From Lachnospiraceae bacterium (GTDB lineage: Bacteria; Bacillota; Clostridia; Lachnospirales; Lachnospiraceae), in NCBI GenBank assembly GCA_028721415.1, contig JAQYIU010000104.1, positions 1 to 41,004 of the forward strand: a stretch of 41,004 nucleotides of DNA, read 5' to 3'. Made by a program: the position numbers and the translations under genes. The notes beneath the pieces were generated by a model. The model worked only from the letters and a program-made list of their open reading frames with translations. It did not search any database and had not been told where the DNA came from. Position 1 is the stretch's first letter. Each line of letters starts with the position of its first letter. This document shows, one piece after another, positions 24,801 through 32,972 of the stretch.

Positions 24801-25226
24801 ATCACTGGTTAATCCCAGGAGTCGAACACACTCCTGCGTAACTTCGGTAGGGCGATCTGCCAGCACGACAGGAGCTTCTTCGGTGATTTCCAAAAGCCGC
24901 CCGCTGATGTTTCGTACAGTCGCATTCTCATTTTCACCATGATAGCGGAAGGAACGTTCCACAAGATACCGATGAGTTTCTGTTGTGGTGATTGAGAATA
25001 AGAAAGAGATTGCAGCAGTTTTTTCATTTATATTAATAAAATTTTTAGTGGAGCGGGGTAATCTGGCATACAATGCCAGCGTAATGGCATCTAAAATACT
25101 GGATTTACCGCTGCCGGTGGGACCAAAGATTCCAAATAGTCCGGCAGAAGTTAATTTTTCAAAATCAATGACCTGCTCTGTTCGGTAACTGTTGATTCCA
25201 CGCAGTGTTAATTTTAATGGTTTCAT
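21900..25226 (-). CDS. sbcC: Exonuclease SbcCD subunit C (SMC-like ATPase)
   Basis: The 1108-residue protein has the full SMC/Rad50 layout. The Walker A motif GPTGSGKSSILDAI is at about residues 35-48. Long coiled coils flank a zinc hook (GIPCPVCGSIHH, about residue 528). The ABC signature LSGGETFITSLSLALALS and Walker B LFFLDEGFGSLD sit near the C terminus. With SbcD it opens hairpins and cleaves blocked DNA ends during repair. It lies 23 bases downstream of sbcD on the same strand, with AAAGGA before the ATG. Length is normal for Firmicutes. Confidence 0.95.
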   Translation of the reverse strand: MKPLKLTLRGINSYRTEQVIDFEKLTSAGLFGIFGPTGSGKSSILDAITLALYARLPRSTKNFININEKTAAISFLFSITTTETHRYLVERSFRYHGENENATVRNISGRLLEITEEAPVVLADRPTEVTQECVRLLGLTSDDFMRTVVLPQGQFSEFLKLKNADRRNMLQRIFHLEQYGLELTQKIAATRQKQDLLLSKLEGQLNLFEEISPEQLQQLTNQLNAAAKENEKLTVELQKAEASFKDADELHNLLLEYEPLKKSLEDSLKELPSVQKREQQVELSKKANQIRPFAEQAKKASHDHLQASHLLKESRDDLTQFYSKYQQLEAEKEKLQQEYTNKFPYYVAMEGKLQTAINQMTAIRSWNDKKELLKKSLEEQNILLETNKTKQNAILETGNRCRQDISRLETQAEQLQIPPDQLHALEKGHILEETYREKRRVYEINHQRFSEKQKQLRKDQTQLEQLCTNLYMLSGQATTLQQNLTEKMKRTHQQIANLQTTRQQISVEIENLQNENMASSLRNQLQEGIPCPVCGSIHHNLPGHQDPALGKDSSFGKSLQKKRERLDALENEEKQLLLQQNQLDQDNSLLKTSLHLIPCFQEETFCPVLPHQDSVLSTSETPKADTLYQNIQKAVSQYASARGAFLQRTEALSEEKQHLNEEYALLQNSAQHIMELRNQLQIDNFSLALNDKQKQEEEHKKLQLKIKELRQELDKNDAEYQIISETILKISQQISSLSSDMRNHETFIKEQWEKIPADLPQNADYSSLLIQLQAEKSSLEERKKQLDDQYQKYSQLLLQKKEQVSAADSREKSCASFEQEAAERLQSELEKQQFDPDTDLNNLYRSEKEIAEETFYLENFQNALRQTKDRLEYLDGKRADRSITTDEWQKEKEHYHDLQQQYERKRKEEILLSHQEELCRTQLAQKEKLQKEQDAAIHKRGLIRQLEQLFKGNAFVEYVAQSRLKYIASEASSILYSISNGNYALEVNEATEFIIRDNKNGGILRPCDTLSGGETFITSLSLALALSSVIQLNGTAPLELFFLDEGFGSLDDDLLDVVMTSLERLQNQRRSIGIITHVEAIQARVPVKLIVSPSDISQNGSTIRLEYS

Positions 25227-25249
25227 TGTCTGTCATCCTTTCGTAAGCT

Positions 25250-26452
25250 TTATGGATGTTCGTTGACGATTTCCATGAGTAATTCCAGAGTTTCTTCTTC
25301 CATATCGACATGAAATTTTCTGCGGTAAAAATCTTTCACAAGGACATCAAAAGGCTGTTCTTCCGGCTCATGCAATCCGGGAGAATTCTCTGTCGAATCC
25401 GGAAAAATGGGACGGATTGATAAAATATCTGCCTTGCGTTTTTTCATCGCTTTGATATCTTCCTCGTGAATATAGTGATCTGTTTTGATTTCCATATACA
25501 CCCAACAGTCCCGATTTTTATTTTCCTCGCATCGACTGAGAGCTTCTTCGACATTTTCGCATTTCCAGATTTCGATGGGTTTATAGATAGGAAGAGGAAT
25601 TTCTTTGATCTCGCAGGGAAGACCCGGATGGACATTAATGGAGAGAATCTGATTCTCAAAAGATATTTCCCGCTGATTATAATGCAGGGGAGAACCGCTG
25701 TAACGGGCTCTGGCACATTCGGGTACTTTTTGTGGTTTATGAACATGCCCAAGAGCGATATAATCAGCATTTTCCGGAAATACTTCGCTTCCGACCAGAT
25801 AGCTTCCTCCCAGTTGAATACTTCGTTCCGAACCATCTTCCATGCTGTTCATGACAAAAAGATGGCTGATGATCAGATGAACTGCATCCGGTTTAAAATG
25901 TTCGGACAACTGGGCAAAAAGAGTATGAATCCGCTGTCCGTAGCTTTCCGCTTTCTGACTGTCTTCCTGAGTTTCATCAAGATATATTTCTGCCAGTCGT
26001 TTTTCACTTGGAAAAGGCACCAGAAGAAGATCTGCTTTCTCTCCATGAATAACTGCGTGAATGTAGCCGGGACCACTTTCTGTGATGACATTCTGGCCAT
26101 ATTGTCCGGTTGGGATTATTGTGTTGGGAGTTCCCGCCATGACAATGCCGTGATCTCTTGCCAGAGGGCCGGAGGCAGTCAGTCGTTCCGGAGCATCGTG
26201 ATTGCCGGAAATAATCACGGTCATACAGGCTCCATCCCTGGATAATTGTTTTAATGTATCATAAAATAACTGTTCGGCCATGGCCGGAGGATTATAACTG
26301 TCATAAATGTCGCCGGCAATGAGGATAAGGTCAGCCTCCTCCTGCTCACAAATCCGGACAAAATCTTTTAAAAATAGTTCCTGTTCCGGAAGGCGGCTGT
26401 GTCCCTCGATGTTTTTTCCCAGATGCCAGTCCGCAGTGTGTATTATTTTCAT
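25250..26452 (-). CDS. sbcD: Exonuclease SbcCD subunit D (Mre11-like nuclease)
   Basis: The 400-residue protein has the phosphoesterase metal motifs of Mre11/SbcD in order: HTADWHLGKNIEGHSR (residues 5-20), ILIAGDIYDSYNPP (about 43-56), IISGNHDAPERL (about 80-91), HLIISHLFVMNS and ALGHVHKPQ. The C-terminal part is the capping domain. It forms the nuclease partner of SbcC. AAGGAA precedes ATG 26452. The gene is first of the sbcD-sbcC operon and divergent from the small gene at 26625. Confidence 0.95.
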   Translation of the reverse strand: MKIIHTADWHLGKNIEGHSRLPEQELFLKDFVRICEQEEADLILIAGDIYDSYNPPAMAEQLFYDTLKQLSRDGACMTVIISGNHDAPERLTASGPLARDHGIVMAGTPNTIIPTGQYGQNVITESGPGYIHAVIHGEKADLLLVPFPSEKRLAEIYLDETQEDSQKAESYGQRIHTLFAQLSEHFKPDAVHLIISHLFVMNSMEDGSERSIQLGGSYLVGSEVFPENADYIALGHVHKPQKVPECARARYSGSPLHYNQREISFENQILSINVHPGLPCEIKEIPLPIYKPIEIWKCENVEEALSRCEENKNRDCWVYMEIKTDHYIHEEDIKAMKKRKADILSIRPIFPDSTENSPGLHEPEEQPFDVLVKDFYRRKFHVDMEEETLELLMEIVNEHP

Positions 26453-26555
26453 GAAATAGTTCCTTTCCTTGGATCATGTTCTATCCTTTTATTCTGCTAT
26501 CATCATATAATACCCTCATTTTTTTTGCAAGGAATCCCTTTTTTTAGAGTACAGT

Positions 26556-26584
26556 TTGTAAAGTCTATTTTTCTGTGATATGAT
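26556..26584 (+). promoter_or_regulatory. Promoter of the 26625 gene and DMT transporter
   Basis: TTGTAA (26556-26561) and TATGAT (26579-26584) are separated by 17 bases. The start codon is 40 bases downstream. Confidence 0.6.
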
Positions 26585-26624
26585 TCTAAAGGATTTGCTG
26601 ATGATATAAAGGAGAAATGAAAAG

Positions 26625-26966
26625 ATGGAATATGTATTGGATATTACAACGGATGTCTTCGAAAATATAAAAGAACATCGGACTCTGCATCTCACAGTGC
26701 CTGCTGTGATAGAAGGAAATGAGATTCATAAATACGATACGTTAAAGTTATATCATCCCGGTGAGGAAGTGGAAGCTTTGCGAATTGAAATTGTGGATAT
26801 CATGGAGAAAAGTATCTGTGAAGAGGCCGAACAGGGGCAGATGTCTGTTGATACTGATGAAAAAAATGTAGTTGTCGAATTTCAACTGTTGGAATGGATG
26901 TTTCAGATGGAAACGGAATTGGATGATCTGCTTAGAGAAGAGAAAAAATGGGAGGGATTGTTATGA
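26625..26966 (+). CDS. Small acidic protein of unknown function, possibly ASCH-like
   Basis: This 113-residue protein has no membrane segment. An N-terminal FENIKEHRTLHLTVP block followed by KYDTLKLYHPGEEVEALRIEIVDI faintly resembles the beta-barrel core of ASCH/DUF3850 RNA-binding-like domains; the second half is acidic and helical. I do not recognise it firmly. The stop codon overlaps the start codon of the DMT transporter gene (ATGA at 26963-26966), so the two are translationally coupled. AAGGAG precedes ATG 26625. Confidence 0.75.
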   Translation: MEYVLDITTDVFENIKEHRTLHLTVPAVIEGNEIHKYDTLKLYHPGEEVEALRIEIVDIMEKSICEEAEQGQMSVDTDEKNVVVEFQLLEWMFQMETELDDLLREEKKWEGLL

Positions 26967-27898
26967 GAGAAGATGTTATGAGAAAGACGGGAGTGGTCTG
27001 GTTTTGCGCCCTGATCTGCTGCCTGCTGTGGGGGAGTGCTTTTCCTTGTGTAAAGATTGGATATCAGTTATTTGAAATCGGGGCTTCGGATTCGGTTTCT
27101 CAGATTATGTTCGCGGGAATTCGATTTTTTATCGCGGGAGTATTGACCCTGGTCTTTGGAAGCATTCTTCAGAGAAAGATGTTGATACCCAAAAAACAGG
27201 ATATTCCATCCATTTTAAAACTGTCAGTGTTCCAGACGATCTTGCAATATTTCTTTTTCTACATTGGACTTGCACATACAACGGGAGTGAAATCATCCAT
27301 TATTGTTGCAGCTAATGTATTTATTGCTATTTTGATTGCGAGCCTGATTTTTCATCAGGAAGAACTGACAAAGCAGAAAATGATTGGATGTCTGATCGGA
27401 TTTGCCGGAGTGGTTCTGATTAATACCGGAAGCGGAGGGATCAACATGCAGTTCCAGTGGAATGGAGAGCTGTTTATTTTGTTATCAACGGTGGCTTATG
27501 CACTGGCTTCTGTCTTTATCAAACGCTATTCTGTAAAAATTGACCCGGTACTTTTGAGTGGCTGGCAGTTTTGTGCAGGAGGGCTTGTTATGGCTGTTGC
27601 AGGAAAAGCCTTGGGAGGTAATCTGGTATTTTCCGGTGGAAAGAGTGCAGTGTTGCTCCTTTATCTTGCCATTATTTCTTCCGTAGCTTTTACGCTGTGG
27701 GGAATTTTATTGAAATATAATCCGGTTTCCAGAGTGACGGTGTTTGGTTTTATGAATCCGGTGTTTGGGGTGATATTATCCGCAGTTTTATTGAAAGAAA
27801 ATGGCCAGGCCTTTTCTTTGCGAGGCCTGACCTCTCTGGTGTTAGTATGTGTTGGAATCTATCTGGTTAACAGGTGCGGTTCTTCTTCAAAAGCATAA
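26963..27898 (+). CDS. DMT superfamily (EamA-type) transporter
   Basis: The 311-residue protein has ten membrane segments in two EamA repeats. The first repeat begins with ALICCLLWGSAFPCVKIGY and the second with ELFILLSTVAYALASVFIKRY; GFMNPVFGVILSAVLLKE near the end is typical. Members export amino acids or metabolites, and the substrate is not predictable. ATG 26963 has GGGAGGG eight bases upstream and overlaps the previous stop. An earlier in-frame ATG at 26948 contains the ribosome site itself. Its 3' end overlaps the convergent CYTH gene by 32 bases. Confidence 0.88.
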   Translation: MREDVMRKTGVVWFCALICCLLWGSAFPCVKIGYQLFEIGASDSVSQIMFAGIRFFIAGVLTLVFGSILQRKMLIPKKQDIPSILKLSVFQTILQYFFFYIGLAHTTGVKSSIIVAANVFIAILIASLIFHQEELTKQKMIGCLIGFAGVVLINTGSGGINMQFQWNGELFILLSTVAYALASVFIKRYSVKIDPVLLSGWQFCAGGLVMAVAGKALGGNLVFSGGKSAVLLLYLAIISSVAFTLWGILLKYNPVSRVTVFGFMNPVFGVILSAVLLKENGQAFSLRGLTSLVLVCVGIYLVNRCGSSSKA

Positions 27899-28427
27899 AT
27901 AAATAAGAATAACGGGTGGTTTCAGCCATACTGCAGTCGAGGTCGTTTAAGATGGCCTCGATTTTTTTTAAGGCATCTTCCCGTTCAGCCTCCGTTTCCA
28001 CGATGATTTCCAGTTCCAGAAATGCCCCGAGCTTTTCTACCTGATCGACACAGGCAGTGATTGTATCGAGATGGTAATACTGCCGAAGCTTTACGACAGG
28101 AGATAATTTATGATAACCGAGAGAATATAATATCTGACAGCAGATATCGCTGTCTCCAACAGTGGTTTCCAGTTCTTTACGGGTCATGGAAACCGTGTCG
28201 AGTTTCGGTCCTTTATAAGTCAGGCGGGTGGTAGAGGATACCTGGGTGAAATTCTCACTTTCCCGAATGCGAAGGGCTTCGTCGGTTTTCATAAAATCGT
28301 GAAAATCACTGGTAAAATAGCTGTCAGATTCCCGGATGAGATCTCCGGGTGTAAATCCAAGGTCAATTAAGCCATGCTCAATGGCAGAACGTCTATGTAT
28401 GGGTAATTTTATTTCTACTTCGATCAT
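27867..28427 (-). CDS. CYTH-domain protein (class IV adenylate cyclase-like)
   Basis: The 186-residue protein starts with IEVEIKL, the ExExK motif that defines the CYTH triphosphate tunnel. Alternating charged strands follow: DEALRIRES, TRLTYKGPK, MTRKELETTV, VVKLRQYY and FLELEIIVETEAE. The length and the strand order match class IV (CyaB-type) cyclases, but thiamine- and inorganic triphosphatases share the fold, so the reaction is open. The start codon overlaps the stop of the upstream C_GCAxxG_C_C gene (ATGA at 28424-28427), giving a coupled pair. Confidence 0.85.
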   Translation of the reverse strand: MIEVEIKLPIHRRSAIEHGLIDLGFTPGDLIRESDSYFTSDFHDFMKTDEALRIRESENFTQVSSTTRLTYKGPKLDTVSMTRKELETTVGDSDICCQILYSLGYHKLSPVVKLRQYYHLDTITACVDQVEKLGAFLELEIIVETEAEREDALKKIEAILNDLDCSMAETTRYSYLFMLLKKNRTC

Positions 28428-28924
28428 AATGTACTGTCTCCTGATTCTTTCTTGTTGATATCCTGTGTCGATAAAGCCAGATCGGGGAAAAATTCCTCAA
28501 TAATATCGCAAGCATCTTCCACCATTTTTAAACATGGTCTGGACTTATAATATTCCTTCGTCCTTTCCGAAGGTGCGGCAGATTTTTCTGCTTGTCGAAG
28601 TCCCAGCAGCGTCTGGCATGTGATGGAGCCGTTTCTTAATCGAAACTGATCTGCCATGGAACGAACCGTTTCATAATTATGCTGTTTGCCTTCTCTGTCA
28701 TCTCCGCGGACGGTGCCGGTTTTCAGTCCTGCAATGAAAAACATACCACAGACTGCGCCGCAGGTCTTTCGCATTCGTCCGATTCCTGCGCCGAAAGATG
28801 CCGAGAGACGGAGCATAGTTTCTGCGTCAATGCCAAAAGCATCGGCATAAGCGGTGGCTACAGACTGAGAGCAGTTAAATCCATCTAAAAATAATTGTCT
28901 TGCTTTTTCTTTTCTTACAGACAT
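28424..28924 (-). CDS. C_GCAxxG_C_C family redox-type protein
   Basis: The 166-residue protein shows the cysteine pattern that names the family: FNCSQSV near residue 19, KTCGAVCGMFFIAG near 50-63, SITCQTLLG and RPCLKMV further on. These cysteines probably bind a metal or cluster, but the function is not established; such genes are common in anaerobes. The frame is open to 28990, but ATG 28924 has AAGGAGA and starts the conserved MSVRKEKARQLFLDGFNC region. It is co-transcribed with the CYTH gene. Confidence 0.88.
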   Translation of the reverse strand: MSVRKEKARQLFLDGFNCSQSVATAYADAFGIDAETMLRLSASFGAGIGRMRKTCGAVCGMFFIAGLKTGTVRGDDREGKQHNYETVRSMADQFRLRNGSITCQTLLGLRQAEKSAAPSERTKEYYKSRPCLKMVEDACDIIEEFFPDLALSTQDINKKESGDSTL

Positions 28925-29104
28925 ATTGTCTCCTTTTTGTTGTTTTTTTCTATAGTATAGCATAGTTTTTGGTAATTTCTCAGATTCCATGATTAAATTT
29001 TCACAGATTTATGATAAAATAAAACAATCAAATAGAGTTGTAATAGAATAAAGAATACCCGGATTTACCAGCGGCAAAAGAAAAATAAATATAGGAGGAA
29101 AGAA

Positions 29105-30079
29105 ATGAAAGGTCAGAAACTTTACAGATTTATGGTATATTTTTTGATGGCGGTTTGTGTGCTCGGATGTGTGGGCGCTTTTTTGCTCATGGCAAATTCC
29201 ATCATTATACCGGCGTGTATTTTTATCGTCATTGTATTGGGGGTACAGGTTATCGTTTTGTGGCTCCTTCGAAAGGATGGTAATGCTTACAGAAAGAAAG
29301 TCAGGAAAGCGAAAGAAAAGAATCAACTGCTGTTGTCCGTGATTCCTGAATTATTTACCGAAGAATATTTGGATGAAGACAGGATCAGTATTGATGGAGA
29401 TCCGGATGGGAATTTTGGGATAGAGAAAGGGAAGATTGAAAAACAATTGTTTCTTGACCGGATACTCCCAGAACATCTGGAAAAATATCAGATGGCATAC
29501 CGTCAGGTCAGTGCCGGAGCTGACATTGCATCAGCCAATATTCGATGGAAAGATGTGGATGGAGAGTATATCTGGTGTGAATATCACATGACACCGGTCC
29601 GCACCGGAGATAATAAAGTGAAGAAGATTATTGGGGTTCTGGTAAACACGGACCGTAAATTAAAAGGAGAGCTGAAGAATCAGCAGATTTTTAAGTCATT
29701 GAAGAAAATATATTCCCGGGTTATTTTCTGGAATCTGGATACTGATTATTATGAATATATTCAGAGGGATGATCTGGTATATTATAACTATAATAAATCG
29801 GGAGATTTTCAAAAAATTAATCAAAATTATATTGAGGAATATGTTCAGGAAGAAGACAGAGCGAGGTTGCAGAAAGTGCTCAGCCCGGAATATCTGAAAG
29901 AACATCTGACGGAAACAAGTCCGAGCGTCCTGATAGAATATCGGAAAAATATGACACACGAAGAGAAAGAAGAATGGGAAGTGATGGAAGCGGTACTTCT
30001 CACTCTTGGGGATGGACAACCGACAGAAGTGCTTTTGACAGTAAGAGATAAAAAAGAAGCGGAAATTGTGGCATTTTGA
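29105..30079 (+). CDS. Membrane protein with PAS-like domain and no visible output domain
   Basis: The 324-residue protein has two N-terminal membrane helices (about residues 9-30 and 35-54). A PAS_3-type domain follows (about 115-190), with YRQVSAGADIASANIRWKD and YIWCEYHMTPVRTGDNKVKKIIGVLVNTD. A second, weaker PAS-like segment starts near residue 205 (VIFWNLDTDYYEYI). No kinase, GGDEF, EAL or methyl-accepting domain is visible before the stop codon. It may be a truncated sensor or an accessory sensor. AGGAGG precedes ATG 29105. It is a single gene. Confidence 0.75.
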   Translation: MKGQKLYRFMVYFLMAVCVLGCVGAFLLMANSIIIPACIFIVIVLGVQVIVLWLLRKDGNAYRKKVRKAKEKNQLLLSVIPELFTEEYLDEDRISIDGDPDGNFGIEKGKIEKQLFLDRILPEHLEKYQMAYRQVSAGADIASANIRWKDVDGEYIWCEYHMTPVRTGDNKVKKIIGVLVNTDRKLKGELKNQQIFKSLKKIYSRVIFWNLDTDYYEYIQRDDLVYYNYNKSGDFQKINQNYIEEYVQEEDRARLQKVLSPEYLKEHLTETSPSVLIEYRKNMTHEEKEEWEVMEAVLLTLGDGQPTEVLLTVRDKKEAEIVAF

Positions 30080-30124
30080 TGTGTTGTCTCTCGGATTGTC
30101 GGAAAATTACGGCAAAATGTCAGG

Positions 30125-30153
30125 TTGCGTTTGTTATTGTCTTATTGTATACT
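30125..30153 (+). promoter_or_regulatory. Promoter of the purO-type/AICAR transformylase operon
   Basis: TTGCGT (30125-30130) and TATACT (30148-30153) have a 17-base spacer. The leader is about 45 bases, too short for a purine riboswitch. Confidence 0.6.
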
Positions 30154-30201
30154 TTTAAGAAGAATGATTAATTTATGTTTAAAATTTAAGGAGGACTCCC
30201 A

Positions 30202-30915
30202 ATGGAGATGATTTCAATTGAAAAAGAACTGAAAGAGAATTCTTATCCTGGAAGAGGAATTATTGTCGGTAGATCATCAGATGGAACAAAGGCGGTGACT
30301 GCATATTTTATTATGGGTCGAAGTTCCAACAGCCGCAATCGTGTTTTTGTGGAAGATGGAGAGGGAATTCGCACCCAGGCTTTTGATCCTTCCAAATTAG
30401 AAGATCCGAGTCTGATCATTTATGCACCTGTTCGTGTACTCGGTAACAAAACTATTGTGACTAACGGAGATCAGACGGATACGATTTATGAATGCATGGA
30501 TAAACAGATGACTTTTGAGCAGGCGTTAAGAACCCGTGAGTTCGAACCGGATGCTCCGAATTATACTCCTCGTATTTCTGCAGTCCTTCATGTGGAGAAT
30601 GGCACCTATAATTATGCCATGTCTATTTTAAAGAGTAATAATGGTAATCCGGAAAGCTGCAATCGTTATACTTTCGCTTATAACAATTGTCCTGCTGGAG
30701 AAGGACATTTTATCTCTACTTATAAACATGATGGAAATCCACTTCCAAGTTTTGAGGGAGAACCAAAACTCCTTGAAATTCCTGACGATATGGATGCTTT
30801 TGCTGATCTTCTCTGGGAGAGCCTTAATGAAGAGAATAAAGTATCTTTATTTGTTCGTTACATTGATATTAAAACAGGAGTTTACAAAACAAGAATCATC
30901 AACAAGAATGCATAG
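30202..30915 (+). CDS. purO: IMP cyclohydrolase, PurO type
   Basis: The 237-residue protein contains SYPGRGIIVGRSSDGTKAV (about residues 14-32), AYFIMGRSSNSRNRVF, RISAVLHVENGTYNYAMSIL and AYNNCPAGEGHFISTY. This is the archaeal-type IMP cyclohydrolase family (PF07826), which closes the purine ring of FAICAR to form IMP. The usual bacterial route uses the N-terminal domain of bifunctional PurH. Here the next gene encodes only the AICAR transformylase half, so the two proteins together replace PurH. AAGGAGG precedes ATG 30202. The partner gene starts 15 bases after the stop. Confidence 0.88.
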   Translation: MEMISIEKELKENSYPGRGIIVGRSSDGTKAVTAYFIMGRSSNSRNRVFVEDGEGIRTQAFDPSKLEDPSLIIYAPVRVLGNKTIVTNGDQTDTIYECMDKQMTFEQALRTREFEPDAPNYTPRISAVLHVENGTYNYAMSILKSNNGNPESCNRYTFAYNNCPAGEGHFISTYKHDGNPLPSFEGEPKLLEIPDDMDAFADLLWESLNEENKVSLFVRYIDIKTGVYKTRIINKNA

Positions 30916-30930
30916 GAGATCATATAGATT

Positions 30931-32106
30931 ATGAAAGAATTAGAATTAAAATATGGATGTAATCCAAATCAGAAACCATCCCGCATTTATATGGAAGAGG
31001 GAGAATTGCCTATTCAGGTGTTAAATGGAAAACCGGGTTATATTAACTTCCTGGATGCTTTCAATGGCTGGCAGCTGGTCAGTGAATTAAAGAAGGCGAC
31101 AGGACTCCCGGCAGCAACATCTTTTAAGCATGTTTCCCCTGCCGGAGCAGCGGTTGGTTTACCATTATCCGATACATTGGCTAAGATTTACTGGGTGGAT
31201 GATCTGGGAGAGTTATCTCCATTAGCATGTGCCTATGCAAGAGCAAGAGGTGCTGACCGTATGTCTTCTTATGGAGATTTCATCTCTTTATCTGATGTTT
31301 GTGATGTACCTACAGCAAATATGATCAAACGCGAGGTTTCCGACGGTGTGATTGCTCCGGGATATGAGCCGGAAGCTCTTGAGATTCTCAAATCCAAAAA
31401 GAGAGGAAACTATAACATCATCCAGATTGATCCGGATTATGTACCTGCTCCAATTGAGAGAAAACAGGTATTTGGAATTACTTTTGAACAGGGAAGAAAT
31501 GAACTGAATATTGATGATGCTTTCTTCTCCAATATTGTGACAGAGAACAAAGCCATGACCGATCAAGCTAAGATTGATCTTGCCATCTCTATGATTACAT
31601 TAAAATATACCCAGTCCAACTCCGTATGTTATGTAAAAGACGGACAGGCAATCGGTATCGGTGCAGGACAGCAGTCCCGTATTCACTGTACCCGCCTTGC
31701 AGGTCAGAAGGCAGATAACTGGTGGCTCCGTCAGTCCCCACAGGTAATGGGACTTCAGTTTAAGGATGAGATCCGTCGTGCAGATCGTGACAATGCCATC
31801 GATATTTATATGGGGGACGAATACATGGATGTGCTGGCTGACGGTGCGTGGGAGAACATTTTCAAGGTAAAACCGGAAGTGTTCACAAGAGAAGCCAAAA
31901 GAGAGTGGCTTGATAAGCTGACAGATGTGGCACTCGGCTCCGATGCTTTCTTCCCATTTGGTGACAACATTGAGAGAGCTCATAAGAGTGGTGTTAAATT
32001 TGTGGCACAGCCAGGTGGATCAATCCGTGATGATAATGTCATTGATACCTGTAACAAATATGACATGGTAATGGCATTTACAGGACTTCGTTTGTTCCAC
32101 CACTAA
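30931..32106 (+). CDS. purH: Phosphoribosylaminoimidazolecarboxamide formyltransferase (stand-alone AICAR transformylase)
   Basis: The 391-residue protein corresponds to the AICAR transformylase portion of PurH without the MGS-like cyclohydrolase domain. LKYGCNPNQKPSRIY opens the protein, followed by LNGKPGYINFLDAFNGWQLV, ATSFKHVSPAGAAVG (with the catalytic Lys-His pair) and GIGAGQQSRIHCTRLAG. It transfers a formyl group from 10-formyl-tetrahydrofolate to AICAR. AGGAG precedes ATG 30931. It forms an operon with the PurO-type gene and ends in a strong terminator. Confidence 0.93.
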   Translation: MKELELKYGCNPNQKPSRIYMEEGELPIQVLNGKPGYINFLDAFNGWQLVSELKKATGLPAATSFKHVSPAGAAVGLPLSDTLAKIYWVDDLGELSPLACAYARARGADRMSSYGDFISLSDVCDVPTANMIKREVSDGVIAPGYEPEALEILKSKKRGNYNIIQIDPDYVPAPIERKQVFGITFEQGRNELNIDDAFFSNIVTENKAMTDQAKIDLAISMITLKYTQSNSVCYVKDGQAIGIGAGQQSRIHCTRLAGQKADNWWLRQSPQVMGLQFKDEIRRADRDNAIDIYMGDEYMDVLADGAWENIFKVKPEVFTREAKREWLDKLTDVALGSDAFFPFGDNIERAHKSGVKFVAQPGGSIRDDNVIDTCNKYDMVMAFTGLRLFHH

Positions 32107-32182
32107 AAGATAATATAACTGCGCAGCATTTTGGAGGTTGGCTCTGAACGGTTACAAGAAATTAATATAAATAAAAGAAATC

Positions 32183-32238
32183 CGCTGGCGAAAGATGGAC
32201 ATTCGGGCAATTGCCGATTCTTTTCGTCAGCGTTTTTT
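32183..32238 (+). terminator. Terminator of the purine operon
   Basis: CGCTGGCGAAAGA (from 32183) pairs with the arm ending in TTTTCGTCAGCG (to 32232), with an inner CGGGCAATTGCCG hairpin, and six T residues follow. Confidence 0.85.
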
Positions 32239-32324
32239 ATATTTCGAAAATTGTGATCCTATCTTAGAAATTGTGTTATTTGTTTTTTATCAAAGGATTC
32301 GCGATTGAATGTACAGGAGGAAGT

Positions 32325-32891
32325 ATGGATAAAATATCATGTAGAACAGAATACTTGGAAGCTACAGTATCTGTAGAAGAATATATGGAAAAATGTGTGG
32401 ATGTTCTGACTTTTCTGGAATACTGTAAAAATTGTGGAAATTACGAGAAAATATGGTCCTGTCCACCTTATAATTTTCAGCCGGAAGATTATTGGAAGAA
32501 ATATAAGACTTTTCGTATAGTGGGAATGAAAATATTTCTGCCAGAAGAATTATTAGAAGGAACGTATGAAGACAAAGAGAGAGATCAACTTTTACAGAAA
32601 GTGATTTTCCCGTATAAAAAAGAATTGGATCAAAAACTGTTATCTCTGGAAGAAGAAGTTCCCGGTAGTATTTCCTTAAGTGGCGGTTCCTGCCTGCAAT
32701 GTGCCCAGGGAACCTGTACCCGTCCTTGCGGAGAATCTTGTCGCCAGCCAGACAAAATGCGATATTCCATCGAATCTCTGGGAGGAAATGTGGGACTGAC
32801 CGTTCGTAAATATCTTCATGAGGAGCTTTTGTGGATGGAAGAAGGAAAACTCCCGGAATATTTTATTCTGGTAGGGGGATTGTTAATTTAG
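32325..32891 (+). CDS. DUF2284 cysteine-rich metal-binding protein
   Basis: The 188-residue protein has two cysteine clusters. The first, CKNCGNYEKIWSCPPY (about residues 36-51), and the second, CLQCAQGTCTRPCGESCRQP (about 123-142), are the defining DUF2284 pattern and probably bind iron-sulfur or zinc. The biochemical role is not established. ATG 32325 has AGGAGG five bases upstream; an earlier in-frame start at 32271 lacks one. It is a single gene with a bidirectional terminator shared with aroA. Confidence 0.87.
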   Translation: MDKISCRTEYLEATVSVEEYMEKCVDVLTFLEYCKNCGNYEKIWSCPPYNFQPEDYWKKYKTFRIVGMKIFLPEELLEGTYEDKERDQLLQKVIFPYKKELDQKLLSLEEEVPGSISLSGGSCLQCAQGTCTRPCGESCRQPDKMRYSIESLGGNVGLTVRKYLHEELLWMEEGKLPEYFILVGGLLI

Positions 32892-32928
32892 TAAAGGAGC
32901 AATATTATATTCTGGGAAAGAGTAGAAA

Positions 32929-32972
32929 AAGGGGATTCCTGATTATTAATAAATGGAATCCCCTTCTTTTTT
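32929..32972 (+). terminator. Bidirectional terminator between the DUF2284 gene and aroA
   Basis: AAGGGGATTCC (32929-32939) pairs perfectly with GGAATCCCCTT (32955-32965). T runs follow in both directions. The end touches the aroA stop codon. Confidence 0.9.
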
